Shown in pieces: positions 10,337 to 18,319 of a stretch of DNA of 32,564 nt; positions within the stretch are counted from its first letter, which is position 1, and each line of letters opens with the position of its first letter. The notes under the pieces are model-generated. The model was not told where the DNA came from, did no database searches, and worked only from the letters and a program-made list of their open reading frames with translations. The stretch spans positions 1 to 32,564 of the forward strand of contig NZ_JACJOO010000010.1 of NCBI RefSeq assembly GCF_014695575.1. Reading direction: 5' to 3'. The DNA comes from Leptolyngbya sp. FACHB-8. GTDB taxonomy: Bacteria; Cyanobacteriota; Cyanobacteriia; Elainellales; Elainellaceae. Both the position numbers and the translations under genes were made by a program.

Positions 10337-10443
10337 ATACAGCGCCTTGCGCTTGAGTCAGACACGGTTGTTTTTGTGAGAGCCGCGCTCCGCGCGGCTC
10401 TCACAAAAACAACCAGGTTTTAAGCGGTTGAAAAACGCTGTAT
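10337..10443. repeat. Palindromic repeat, family D, copy 2
   Basis: Termini ATACAGCG and CGCTGTAT. The inner stem GGTTGTTTTTGTGAGAG...is 22 bp (10366-10387 with 10393-10414). Between termini and stem the arms pair imperfectly. Copy 1 at 3687 matches the right half in reverse. Confidence 0.8.
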
Positions 10444-10472
10444 GTTAATTCAGTAATTGCAATACCCTTGAG

Positions 10473-10798
10473 ATGCAGGGCATTGTCCTGAATGCGAGGA
10501 ATATACCTGTGAATTCTTTCAATGAGTTTGGAACGCCGCCTGAAAGACAAACGTTTATTCGGCTACAGGACAGTCGTAAATTGGCATGGTCTGAGGGGGG
10601 ATCTGTTAACGGTACTCCGGTTTTATGTTGCACCGGGGCTGGAATGAGCGGTTCGCTTGGGTTCGGCATCCGTCATCTACCTGCTCTCGGATTACGTCTG
10701 ATAGCGATCGACCGGCCAGGTTTAGGTTAGCGGATCCTCACCCCAACAAAACTCTGTCCTCCTGGGCCGACGATGTGAGGGAGGTCATATCGAGTTAG
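10473..10798 (+). pseudogene. Alpha/beta-hydrolase N-terminal remnant with a frameshift
   Basis: The first part reads RQTFIRLQDSRKLAW, then GTPVLCCTGAGMSG, where the usual oxyanion HG motif appears as TG, then RLIAIDRPGLG, the standard strand-3 and turn of alpha/beta hydrolases. At 10730 the frame hits TAG; one base later the sequence continues as ADPHPNKTLSSWADDVRE, exactly what follows in the family, so one base is missing near 10730. After about 20 more codons homology stops. The nucleophile elbow, acid and histidine are all lost. The remnant overlaps the 3' end of the convergent AraC gene by about 14 bases. No function can remain. Confidence 0.75.
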
Positions 10799-11726
10799 CA
10801 GTCTCCCGGGCAGCTTCGCGCAACCGTTCCATATCTCGCATGGGTGGTGCACCAAAGTGCCGCTTGTATTCCCGATTGAAATACGAAGCATCTTCATACC
10901 CCACACGGTAAGCAGCACTGGTCGCATCAAGGTTTTGCCCCAGCATCAAACGGCGAGCCTCCTGGAGCCGTAGTTGCTTCTGGAACTGCAAAGGACTCAT
11001 GGCTGTGACCGACTTGAAGTGATGATGAAAACCCGAAACACTCATGCCCAGCTCTCGTGCCATACTTTCAATCTGAAGCGGTTGGTTAAAGTCCTTCCGC
11101 AGGCGATCGACGGCTCTGGCGATGTGATGGGTGTAGCCACCCAGAACAGCAATCTGGCACAGCCGAGCACCCTGCTCTCCCGTCAGGAGCCGGTAAATGA
11201 TTTCGCGCTTAATCAGGGGTGCGAGAACATGCGCTTCAGCTGGGGAATCAATTAACCTGACGAGCCGTACAACCGCGTCCAACAGGTTTGCATTTAATGA
11301 ACTAACAGCGATCGCTTTGACACTGGCACCTCGTTGTGATGAGGGATAACCTGCCTCAACCATAGCTGAGCCAACGAGGGTGGAGTCGAGATCGAGACGA
11401 AGCCCCAGATACGGTTTCTCCTGGGTTGCTTCTAGAATTCGGCTGGCAATCGGCAGTTCGACCGTCCCCAGCAGATAGTGCATTGGATCGTACTGATAGC
11501 GATCGCTACCCAGCAGCACTTCCTTACTGCCCTGAGCAATCACACAAAAGGCAGGAATAGAGACACTATGCACACATTCCAAAGGGGAAGAAAAACGGTT
11601 GAGATGCAATCCTTTTAGTGGCTCAATTGTTCCATCTTGACGAATTACCTGTGCAATTCGCTCCGTCAGCTCCTCTCTGTTAGCTTGCGCTCGGTTTGCC
11701 TCGCGTTTTGTCTGTGGGCTGTTCAA
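10785..11726 (-). CDS. AraC-family transcriptional regulator with cupin-like N-terminus
   Basis: 313 residues. The N-terminal half (about 35-190) matches the AraC-type regulatory domain PF06719: CVIAQGSKEVLLGSDRYQYD, then LGTVELPIASRI and KPYLGLRLDLD. The C-terminal half holds two HTH motifs (about 215-305): LQIESMARELGMSVSGFHHH and the signature AYRVGYEDASYFNREYKRHFG. Regulators of this subgroup (YqhC is the studied example) often control a nearby aldehyde/alcohol dehydrogenase. Here the gene is divergent from a cupin remnant plus a zinc alcohol dehydrogenase, with 314 bp between, so it likely controls them in response to reactive aldehydes or related stress. The start ATG 11726 gives the expected N-terminus. 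The target is inferred from position only. Confidence 0.9.
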   Translation of the reverse strand: MNSPQTKREANRAQANREELTERIAQVIRQDGTIEPLKGLHLNRFSSPLECVHSVSIPAFCVIAQGSKEVLLGSDRYQYDPMHYLLGTVELPIASRILEATQEKPYLGLRLDLDSTLVGSAMVEAGYPSSQRGASVKAIAVSSLNANLLDAVVRLVRLIDSPAEAHVLAPLIKREIIYRLLTGEQGARLCQIAVLGGYTHHIARAVDRLRKDFNQPLQIESMARELGMSVSGFHHHFKSVTAMSPLQFQKQLRLQEARRLMLGQNLDATSAAYRVGYEDASYFNREYKRHFGAPPMRDMERLREAARETANSI

Positions 11727-12040
11727 TTAAAATTGCTATAAGTTTGCAGGATTGTACAACGATCTTAGACGATTGTCCTATTGCTGGCCCTTGAGAGTTC
11801 CTAGAATAAAGCTAAGGCAATGAAAAACGATTCCGGCTTCTTGCAAGCGTCTGGACTTTTATTTAAGAGAACAACTCAGATTTGATTGAGCAAGCAATCT
11901 GCCGATGGCCACCGAACTGGCATCAAAGCGAATCTTGCTTCTTAAGAATTTCCATCTCCATGGATAGAGCAGATGATCAGTACTCAATCTCTACGATTGG
12001 GCTAGCGGTCTGCATGGCATCTAACGAAGGAATTTGAAGA
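11727..12040. promoter_or_regulatory. Divergent promoter region between AraC regulator and cupin/adh genes
   Basis: No coding sequence and no long palindrome is seen in these 314 bases, unlike most spacers in this window. It should hold both promoters and AraC-type operators; none could be placed with confidence. GAAGGAATTTGAAG just before 12041 is a good ribosome-binding region for the cupin frame. Confidence 0.4.
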
Positions 12041-12240
12041 ATGGACATCAAACGAAGTGGCTCTCAAGCTTCCGGCAAAGGCCCAGACGAGTATACCGGC
12101 ACGGTTCGTATTGACCCCTTGTTCGAAGCACACGAGCCAGGACGCACATTGCCATTCAGGAGGCCCTCAACGGCAAGCCTGTGGAATGGCTGGAACAGGT
12201 CAGTGACGAGCAATACCAGACACGAAATGTAAACCAATAG
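12041..12240 (+). pseudogene. Cupin-domain protein with a large internal deletion
   Basis: The first 35-40 codons ([18 protein letters not shown], then [12 protein letters not shown]) are the standard start of small cupin proteins often found beside alcohol dehydrogenases. After GR at about 12141 the sequence jumps, in another frame, to [20 protein letters not shown] and [11 protein letters not shown]-stop, which is the normal C-terminus of the same family. The whole central barrel with its metal-binding histidines is missing. At 200 bases, the remaining region is not a multiple of three, confirming an out-of-frame deletion of probably 200 bases or more. The stop lies 13 bases before adh, so the two were one operon. 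In the first frame it would read through to 12232 as a nonsense 63-residue peptide. Confidence 0.82.
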
Positions 12241-12253
12241 GAGCATCAATATC

Positions 12254-13315
12254 ATGTACAACACGAAAGCTTATGCCGCAGCCAGTGCAACATCACCCCT
12301 GGCCTTTACCCAAATTAAGCGCCGCGATCTAACTGAACACGACGTTCAGATCGAAATCCTTTTCTGCGGCGTCTGTCACTCTGACGTCCATTCAGTCCGT
12401 GATGAGTGGAGCGACTTTATGTCCACAACCTATCCAATTGTTCCTGGACACGAGATTGTTGGGCGTGTCACTAACGTTGGCTCAGCAGTGACAAAGTACA
12501 AGTCCGGCGATCTGGCTGCAATTGGCTGCATGGTTGATTCGGATGGAACCTGCCCTCATTGCAAAGCTGGCTTTGAGCAGTTTTGCCAAAATACAATCTT
12601 CACCTACAACTCCCCAGACAAGCACAGGGCTGCTCCGGTTACTTATGGCGGCTACTCCGATAGCATTGTCGTGGATGAACGCTTTGCTGTGCGAGTCCCA
12701 GACAACCTCGATCTGGCTGGGGTTGCACCGCTCCTTTGCGCCGGAATTACAACCTATTCCCCCCTGCGGCACTGGGGTGTCACTGAGGGCAAAAAGGTCG
12801 GCGTGGTCGGTCTTGGCGGGCTGGGGCATATGGGCGTGAAGTTTGCTCATGCCTTCGGTGCTCATGTCGTTGTCTTCACCACCTCGCCTGGCAAAACGGA
12901 AGACGCACTTCGCCTGGGTGCTGATGAAGTAGTGGTTTCCCGCAATGCTGAGGAAATGCAAAAACACGCGGGCAGCTTCGATTTCATTCTCGATACTGTC
13001 TCTGCCAAGCACGACATCAACGCCTATCTCAATCTGCTCCGCCTCGACGGCAACATCACCCTGGTCGGCGCACCGGAGAAACCCCTGGATGTTGCAGCAT
13101 TTAGCCTGATCATGCGTCGTCGTAGCCTCTCTGGCTCTACCATTGGCGGCATCCCGGAAACCCAGGAGATGCTCGATTTTTGCGGCAAGCACAACATTAC
13201 TGCGGATGTCGAAGTTATCCCCATCCAGAAGGTCAACGAAGCTTACGATCGCCTGCTCAAATCTGATGTGAAGTACCGCTTCGTGATTGATATGGCCTCC
13301 CTGAAATCTGAATAA
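12254..13315 (+). CDS. NAD(P)-dependent zinc alcohol dehydrogenase (YahK/cinnamyl-alcohol dehydrogenase type)
   Basis: 353 residues, normal for this MDR group, which reduces aldehydes to alcohols with NADPH in the cytoplasm. Catalytic zinc ligands: C41 (CGVCHSD), H66-E67 (PGHEIVG) and C162 (LLCAGITTYSPL). Rossmann motif GLGGLG is at 186-191, with TTSPGK (209-214) suggesting NADP preference. The structural-zinc loop has C100, C103 and C111, but the first position, usually Cys97, is Asp (MVDSDGTCPHC), so zinc binding there may be altered or use Asp. The start ATG 12254 has TAGGAG about 10 bases upstream. It is second in an operon with the deleted cupin gene, divergent from an AraC regulator that probably controls it. 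Confidence 0.93.
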   Translation: MYNTKAYAAASATSPLAFTQIKRRDLTEHDVQIEILFCGVCHSDVHSVRDEWSDFMSTTYPIVPGHEIVGRVTNVGSAVTKYKSGDLAAIGCMVDSDGTCPHCKAGFEQFCQNTIFTYNSPDKHRAAPVTYGGYSDSIVVDERFAVRVPDNLDLAGVAPLLCAGITTYSPLRHWGVTEGKKVGVVGLGGLGHMGVKFAHAFGAHVVVFTTSPGKTEDALRLGADEVVVSRNAEEMQKHAGSFDFILDTVSAKHDINAYLNLLRLDGNITLVGAPEKPLDVAAFSLIMRRRSLSGSTIGGIPETQEMLDFCGKHNITADVEVIPIQKVNEAYDRLLKSDVKYRFVIDMASLKSE

Positions 13316-13598
13316 CTGCGATGGAAGCTCAGCTAATTGGCAAGTCCGCTTTAAACTCGAAGTCGATCTGAGGTTTTTCGATCGCCAACTCGAAGAACCA
13401 AATTTTGACTGGCAGAACTCATTAAAAGGCTATCAATCCATCTACCTGGAAGTACTGGAGCAACGACGAAATTTATTGAACAAAATGAATCGCCATGCCG
13501 AGTTTAACGAAGAGTTGATCAGGAAATATCTCTTGCTGACCGACGTGGAAGAATTCAAAGTTCGGGAAATAGGCTTACAGGAATCTGACGTCGAGTAA
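13314..13598 (+). pseudogene. C-terminal fragment, possibly of a CPA1-type Na+/H+ antiporter
   Basis: An open frame of about 95 codons without a usable start ends at TAA 13596-13598. The part from 13350 reads as coding sequence: FKLEVDLRFFDRQLEEP, GYQSIYLEVLEQRRNLLNKM, NEELIRKYLLLTDVEEFKVR. This charged helical pattern (a YxxxxLexxRxxLxxL helix, then eeLixxyxxxxDxEE) resembles the cytoplasmic tail of CPA1 cation/proton antiporters; the identification is an inference from pattern. No membrane domain is present and the fragment begins right at the adh stop, so the gene was cut when the adh segment was joined to it. Confidence 0.45.
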
Positions 13599-13666
13599 AG
13601 AGAAATAATTGTCAAACTAAAAATGTTTACAGACTGGAAAGGTAAATCCTTCTAATAGTAAGTAAG

Positions 13667-13735
13667 GTTAAATGTTGATGATAAAAAGTGGCGTAGCGCA
13701 AAGCGCTACGCCACTTTTTATCATCAACATTTAAC
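13667..13735. repeat. 33-bp perfect palindrome with AAA triloop
   Basis: 13667-13699 is the exact reverse complement of 13703-13735, with only three unpaired bases (AAA). Arms include ATGTTGATGATAAAAAGTGG. No second copy is seen in the window. It lies about 70 bp past the antiporter-like fragment. Confidence 0.9.
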
Positions 13736-13746
13736 TCGACATAATA

Positions 13747-13880
13747 TCAGCAATTCTCAGTATGAAATTAGGCCTGAAAACCGCTTGCCTTCGGCAAGCG
13801 GTTTTCAGGCTTCAAAGCCAAGATTGCGCGCCCGACGGGCGCGCAATCTTGGCTTTGAAGCTCATAATAAGAACTGCTGA
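13747..13880. repeat. Three-way-junction repeat, family B, copy 1
   Basis: The outer stem CAGCAATTCTCAGTATGA (13748-13765) pairs imperfectly with 13862-13879. It encloses two back-to-back hairpins: 13772-13810 (18-bp stem, TTC loop) and 13811-13859 (23-bp perfect stem, GAC loop). Copy 2 at 18087-18233 has the same plan. It ends about 35 bp upstream of the short-chain dehydrogenase start. Confidence 0.9.
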
Positions 13881-13916
13881 CATAATATAAGATAGGGGCT
13901 GTTCAGTTACAGCATC

Positions 13917-14663
13917 ATGAAAAAAGTTCTCATCGTTACGGGGGCAGGCCGAGGCATTGGTGCAGCTACCGCCTGTCTCGCAGCTCAGCAAGGCTATGCT
14001 GTCTGCGTCAACTATCGTCACAGTCAAGAAGCCGCCCAACGTGTTGTTGAGACGATTGAAAAAAGTGGGGGACAAGCGATCGCCATCGCCGCAGATGTAG
14101 CTTCTGAATCGGAAGTCGTGGCCCTCTTTCAAGCTGTTGATAAACAATTAGGAACGGTCACAGCACTGGTCAATAATGCCGGTATTTTGGAACAGCAACA
14201 AAAAGTAGAAGCAATGGATGCAGCTCGGCTTCACCACGTTTTTGCCACCAATGTTATTGGTAGCTTTCTATGTGCAAGGGAAGCCATCAAACGGATGTCT
14301 ACTAACCAGGGAGGAGGCGGAGGAGCTATCGTCAATGTCTCCTCCGTGGCTGCGCGATTGGGGTCTCCAGGCGAATATGTAGACTATGCCGCCTCAAAAG
14401 GGGCGATTGATACACTCACAATTGGGCTGGCCAAAGAAGTGGCTGACGAAGGAATTCGCGTCAATGCCGTTCGCCCAGGCTTCATTTACACCGATATTCA
14501 TGCAAGCGGCGGCGAGCCGAATCGGGTAGAACGTGTTAAAATCTCGGTTCCCATGAAGCGGGGAGGGCAGGCTCTGGAGGTTGCCCATGCAATCCTATGG
14601 CTCCTATCAGATGAAGCATCTTACACAACAGGAAGCTTTATTGAAGTAGCAGGTGGCAAGTAG
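13917..14663 (+). CDS. Short-chain dehydrogenase/reductase (FabG/glucose-1-dehydrogenase-like)
   Basis: 248 residues, a classical SDR: cofactor motif TGAGRGIG (8-15), NNAG (86-89), catalytic serine in NVSSVAA (142-143), and catalytic YxxxK at Y157/K161 (YAASK). RPGFIYTD (about 186-193) is the usual substrate/cofactor loop, and the C-terminus ends TGSFIEVAGGK, as in this subgroup. The arginine region VNYRHS (31-36) after strand 2 suggests NADP(H). The substrate is unknown. The start ATG 13917 has no obvious Shine-Dalgarno. The gene is alone between two palindromic repeats: a family-B element upstream and a family-A element 30 bp after the stop. Confidence 0.92.
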   Translation: MKKVLIVTGAGRGIGAATACLAAQQGYAVCVNYRHSQEAAQRVVETIEKSGGQAIAIAADVASESEVVALFQAVDKQLGTVTALVNNAGILEQQQKVEAMDAARLHHVFATNVIGSFLCAREAIKRMSTNQGGGGGAIVNVSSVAARLGSPGEYVDYAASKGAIDTLTIGLAKEVADEGIRVNAVRPGFIYTDIHASGGEPNRVERVKISVPMKRGGQALEVAHAILWLLSDEASYTTGSFIEVAGGK

Positions 14664-14694
14664 CAGATAAAAAAACCTGGACAGTCAACCAGAA

Positions 14695-14788
14695 TCATTA
14701 GTTCGGACAGTTTTTCTGAAACCCTTGATTTTGCGTGCGCGAAGCGCACGCAAAATCAAGGGTTTCAGAAAAACTGTCCAGAGTATTG
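14695..14788. repeat. Palindromic repeat, family A, copy 3
   Basis: A perfect 36-bp stem (14705-14740 with 14744-14779) closes a GAA triloop. Flanks TCATTAGTTC and CAGAGTATTG are the same as copy 2. Confidence 0.92.
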
Positions 14789-14948
14789 AGAATCAGGGGT
14801 GGATAAAATAGGAAGCCGTAACCACAGCTGGATATGGATAGTGGAGGGATGAGCGATCGCAGGGACAGCGAGGATTACACAACGGGTGCCAGAGTTTGAG
14901 AAGCGGTAGTAGGGTAGGACGAGTGCTATCTCATACCCACTCAACACC

Positions 14949-16238
14949 TCATCCGATGGCAATCGATTCCAAGTGTTGATGAATGACCGAAACAGCTTGC
15001 TGCACGCCGTTCTCGTTGTTAACTTTCATCCCAAGCTGAGCTGCTTTTTGCTGCATCACCGGATCGCCTGTCGCGGTTTCAATTGCCGCAGCGAGGGATT
15101 CAACGGTCAATTGCTTTCTTGATATAGGTTCTGGGCTGACCCCCAATTGGTGCAGCCGTTTGGCCCATCCAATTTGATCTGCAAAAAAGGGAACCACGAC
15201 TGAAGGAAGCCCAGCGCGACAAACAGCAGCTGTCGTGCCTGCCCCCCCATGATGTACGACGGTTTTGACCCTGGAAAATAACCAACTATGGGGAACTGAT
15301 TCCACCACAAAAACTTGATCTCGAAAGAGACCAGCAGTTTCTATCCTTCCAAGAGCACCCCAACCGGACAGCAGAATTGCTCGTTGCTTTGATGCCGCAA
15401 CTGCATCAATCACAATGTCAGTTAATACTTCTGAATTTGCATCGGCCATACTTCCAAAGCCAATACAGATGGGTGTTTCTCCAGCCTCTAGAAACTTGAC
15501 TAATGCGGTTGGAGGCTCATACTGCTCCAAGCGATCAAGGAACCACGCACCTGTCATATAAATTGAACTTCGCCAATCCCTGGGTTTAGGCATAATCGAT
15601 GGGCTAACTCCGTAGAGTATGGGTAAGGGAGAGAGATAAGGGGGTTTATCACTTCTAAAGCGAGGGCCAAGCGCTGGCAGTGGTGATAAGCCCCATGCCT
15701 TTCTAACGGTGTTGATGAGGGTGTGGCTTTGCCATGCACCTGACAGTTCCACTAAGAGGTAGCTAGCATAGTTGAGCCCGCCTTTGAGCAGGTTAACTGT
15801 ATCCTCACTAAAATTGAGAAAGGGAAACTGCCGGGTAGGGCTGAGGGGAACCGTTGGAGCCAAAAAGCTGGGTACCGCCAGACGTTCAGCAACATGGTAA
15901 CCCCAAATTGCTAGATGATTAAAAATGAAAACCTCGGTGCCTTGAGCCGCTGCCAGGGCATCGTTCATTTGCTGTTGCAACAGGTCATCCTCAATCAGTT
16001 TGACCATTTCGCCTTGAAGAAGCTTCTGCCCCAGTTCTGAACGGAGTAAAACTTGATAGTCTCCAGCGATCGCCGCAAAATCTAAACCCAGGCCGCGCAC
16101 AAAAGTTTCAAAATTAGAATTTGTGGCTACCCTAACTTGATGTCCAGCTTCCTGCAATCCTAAAGCCAGCGCGCAGTATGGGTAGAGATCTCCAGTTGAA
16201 CCAATTGCTAAGACGGTAATCCTACGAGACTGAATCAT
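14949..16238 (-). CDS. Glycosyltransferase, GT1/GT28 UDP-sugar type
   Basis: 429 residues with the GT-B fold. The N-terminal domain begins with ITVLAIGSTGDLYPYCALAL, the GSxGD motif of sterol/macrolide glucosyltransferases. The C-terminal donor-binding domain has CIGFGSMAD and then VVHHGGAGTTAAVCRAGLPS (about 327-345), the nucleotide-sugar signature of the family, followed by PFFADQIGWAKR. It has no signal peptide. It probably transfers a hexose to a lipid or secondary metabolite; the acceptor is unknown. The MFS exporter downstream is divergent, so a glycosylate-and-export pair is possible but unproven. The start ATG 16238 sits right before the family N-terminus. Confidence 0.9.
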   Translation of the reverse strand: MIQSRRITVLAIGSTGDLYPYCALALGLQEAGHQVRVATNSNFETFVRGLGLDFAAIAGDYQVLLRSELGQKLLQGEMVKLIEDDLLQQQMNDALAAAQGTEVFIFNHLAIWGYHVAERLAVPSFLAPTVPLSPTRQFPFLNFSEDTVNLLKGGLNYASYLLVELSGAWQSHTLINTVRKAWGLSPLPALGPRFRSDKPPYLSPLPILYGVSPSIMPKPRDWRSSIYMTGAWFLDRLEQYEPPTALVKFLEAGETPICIGFGSMADANSEVLTDIVIDAVAASKQRAILLSGWGALGRIETAGLFRDQVFVVESVPHSWLFSRVKTVVHHGGAGTTAAVCRAGLPSVVVPFFADQIGWAKRLHQLGVSPEPISRKQLTVESLAAAIETATGDPVMQQKAAQLGMKVNNENGVQQAVSVIHQHLESIAIG

Positions 16239-16745
16239 ATAAATCTCAATTAAGTTTAATAAGCTTTAGATAATAGCCCGGATACTCTTGTCAGGATAAT
16301 CCTGGTTTGAGTAGAGCGCAAATAAGCAAAGACAACACAGATGAAGCACGATCGCCGAAGGATATACTTTCGGCTCTCAGACAACACTCTCATTTCCGAA
16401 AGACTAGTACGCTGAGGCGGAAATCCATCACCTATGTTTTTGTGTAGGGTGCGAAGCACCCTACACAAAAACATAGGTTGCGAACTTAGGCTGCAGCCTA
16501 CTAGACAAACCTCATGCCATTGGGTGAGGCCATAATAGGAGGCGATCGCTACTCTAAAAAGGCTATAACAAGTGGAGGAACTGTGATGCTCTACATCTAC
16601 ATCCCAAATTGACCTCCAAAACGAAGATTTCATTTCTCAATTCCCTTTCAATTCTATAACTAGAGTAGGAATTGCTCAGTTAATAGCGCATTTGGTCTTT
16701 AGGAATTTAGAGCACGGATAGAACTGAGCCCTATTACGATTTGCT
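16239..16745. other. Divergent spacer between glycosyltransferase and MFS genes
   Basis: No gene is supported. The 507 bases hold a triloop palindrome at 16431-16477 within a weaker outer inverted repeat (16402-16506). Both promoters must be here; no boxes are assigned. Confidence 0.6.
16402..16506. repeat. Palindromic repeat with GAA triloop
   Basis: A perfect 22-bp stem (16431-16452 with 16456-16477) closes a GAA loop. The outer ends (GACTAGTA on the left, TACTAGAC on the right) form a weaker closing pair. The stem segment GTTTTTGTG resembles family D and A copy 4 arms. Confidence 0.75.
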
Positions 16746-18071
16746 ATGGCAAAAGTTTTTTATACCACCCTGGTAAACTCTCTCATCGCAGCACTCACCA
16801 ATAACTTCGTCTGGTTTGCCGTTACCTTCTGGGTATACCTGCAAACCCGATCAGTACTAGCAACTTCGATGATGGCAGGGATATATGTTGGAACAGTCGC
16901 TATTTCTGGCTTCTTCCTTGGCTCATTAGTTGATCAGTATCGTAAGAAAACAGCGATGCTGTTATCAAGCTATGTTTCACTCATTTTATATACCTTCGCC
17001 TATATCCTTTTTGTTTCCACACCCTCGGCTATCTTTTCAAATGTATCTAGCATTGCACTCTGGATTTTTATTGTTCTGACATTAATGGGAGCGATCGCCG
17101 GAAACATTCGTACGATCGCCCTTCCTACTCTCGTTACGCTCCTGATACCTGAAGCAGAGCGTGATCAGGCGAATGGTTTGGTAGGTACAGCGAACGGTGT
17201 TTCTTTTTTGATAGCATCCATCTTTAGTGGATTGGCAATTGGGTTTCTGGGGGTGTATTGGGTGCTGGTTGGAGCGATCGCCTTATCCATTGCCGTCATC
17301 CTTCATCTCACAACCCTCCACATTCCAGAGCAGAGGACGGCACATACTGAGCATCAAACGAAAAATATTGACCTACGGGGAACTGTCCGTGCAATCCGTC
17401 TTGTCCCTGGGCTATTTGGGCTTATTTTCTTTAATTGCTTTAACAACTTCTTAGGCGGGGTCTTCATGTCCCTAATGGATGCCTATGGATTGTCACTGGT
17501 TTCAGTCCAAATCTGGGGGTTGTTGTGGGGAATCCTAAGCCTAGGCTTCATTGTCGGTGGGTTGCTTGTTGCCCGAAACGGCTTAGGGAAAAGCCCCTTG
17601 AAGACATTGTTTGTGGCTAATATTGCGATGTGGATTATTGCCGCTGGCTTCACGATCCAGGCATCTGTGGGGTTGTTGGCAGTAGGGATGTTTATGTACC
17701 TCTGTTTGATCCCTGTCGTTGAGGCAGCAGAGCAAACGATTCTACAAACTGTTATACCTCTAGAACGTCAGGGACGCGTTTTCGGCGTTGCCCAGAGTAT
17801 TGAGCAAGCCGCATCACCCCTTACAGCGTTTATGATTGGGCCGATCGCCCAGTTCATTTTCATCCCCTTTATGACAACCGGTGCAGGTGCTGATCTGATC
17901 GGTGGTTGGTTTGGAACCGGAACCGATCGCGGAATAGCACTCCTATTTACCGTAACGGGATGTATTGGGCTCGTGGTTACTTTAATGGCGATGCGATCGC
18001 GCTCATACCGAAAGCTATCCATTAATTACCAGAAGCTTTACAAAAGATCGTTGTGCCTGAGTGAGAAATAG
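16746..18071 (+). CDS. MFS exporter
   Basis: 441 residues with about 12 hydrophobic segments. The loop between segments 2 and 3 carries the MFS motif A variant GSLVDQYRKKTA (59-70), placing the N-terminus in the cytoplasm. A long central loop (about 195-215, HIPEQRTAHTEHQTKN) separates the two six-helix halves. It resembles the MFS_3 group of macrolide/siderophore efflux pumps (enterobactin exporter-like). The substrate is unknown. The start ATG 16746 is preceded by no strong Shine-Dalgarno. The C-terminal tail (RSRSYRKLSINYQKLYKR) is basic. It is divergent from the glycosyltransferase gene; a family-B repeat begins about 15 bp after the stop. Confidence 0.9.
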   Translation: MAKVFYTTLVNSLIAALTNNFVWFAVTFWVYLQTRSVLATSMMAGIYVGTVAISGFFLGSLVDQYRKKTAMLLSSYVSLILYTFAYILFVSTPSAIFSNVSSIALWIFIVLTLMGAIAGNIRTIALPTLVTLLIPEAERDQANGLVGTANGVSFLIASIFSGLAIGFLGVYWVLVGAIALSIAVILHLTTLHIPEQRTAHTEHQTKNIDLRGTVRAIRLVPGLFGLIFFNCFNNFLGGVFMSLMDAYGLSLVSVQIWGLLWGILSLGFIVGGLLVARNGLGKSPLKTLFVANIAMWIIAAGFTIQASVGLLAVGMFMYLCLIPVVEAAEQTILQTVIPLERQGRVFGVAQSIEQAASPLTAFMIGPIAQFIFIPFMTTGAGADLIGGWFGTGTDRGIALLFTVTGCIGLVVTLMAMRSRSYRKLSINYQKLYKRSLCLSEK

Positions 18072-18086
18072 CGACGTAATCCAAAC

Positions 18087-18233
18087 GGTACCAGCAATTC
18101 TCATTTTGAAATCAGGCCCGAAAACCGCGCGCCTTTGGCGGGCGGTTTTCGGGCATCAAAGCCAAGAGTTCACGCCCGTAGGGCGTGAACTCTTGGCTTT
18201 GATGCCTATACTGAGAATTGCTGAAATGGTACC
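18087..18233. repeat. Three-way-junction repeat, family B, copy 2
   Basis: The outer stem GGTACC..AGCAATTCTCA (18087-18103) pairs with 18212-18233. Inner hairpins: 18116-18154 (TTT loop, one mismatch) and 18155-18203 (perfect 23-bp stem, GTA loop). The tip of the second hairpin differs from copy 1, but both arms changed together. Confidence 0.9.
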
Positions 18234-18319
18234 CTCTCTGTTGGTTCAAAACCTGTTGGGATGTTAGGCTTACTTGAATTGAAAGGGGCAACATTCCAAA
18301 AAATTATTCTCTATATAAG

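Larger units (their letters stand above)
9990..10472. other. Spacer packed with three palindromes
   Basis: No gene is supported in 483 bases. The stretch contains a 16-bp-stem hairpin (10080-10117), a family-A repeat (10182-10277) and a family-D repeat (10337-10443). Short ORFs across it are produced by the repeats. Confidence 0.75.

Noticed and set aside
12482-13192. 236-codon minus-strand ORF inside the alcohol dehydrogenase gene
   Set aside because: Antisense shadow of a clear MDR dehydrogenase; the translation has no family likeness.
16256-16633. 125-codon minus-strand ORF upstream of the MFS gene
   Set aside because: Contains the 16431-16477 palindrome; composition is not protein-like and no family is recognised.
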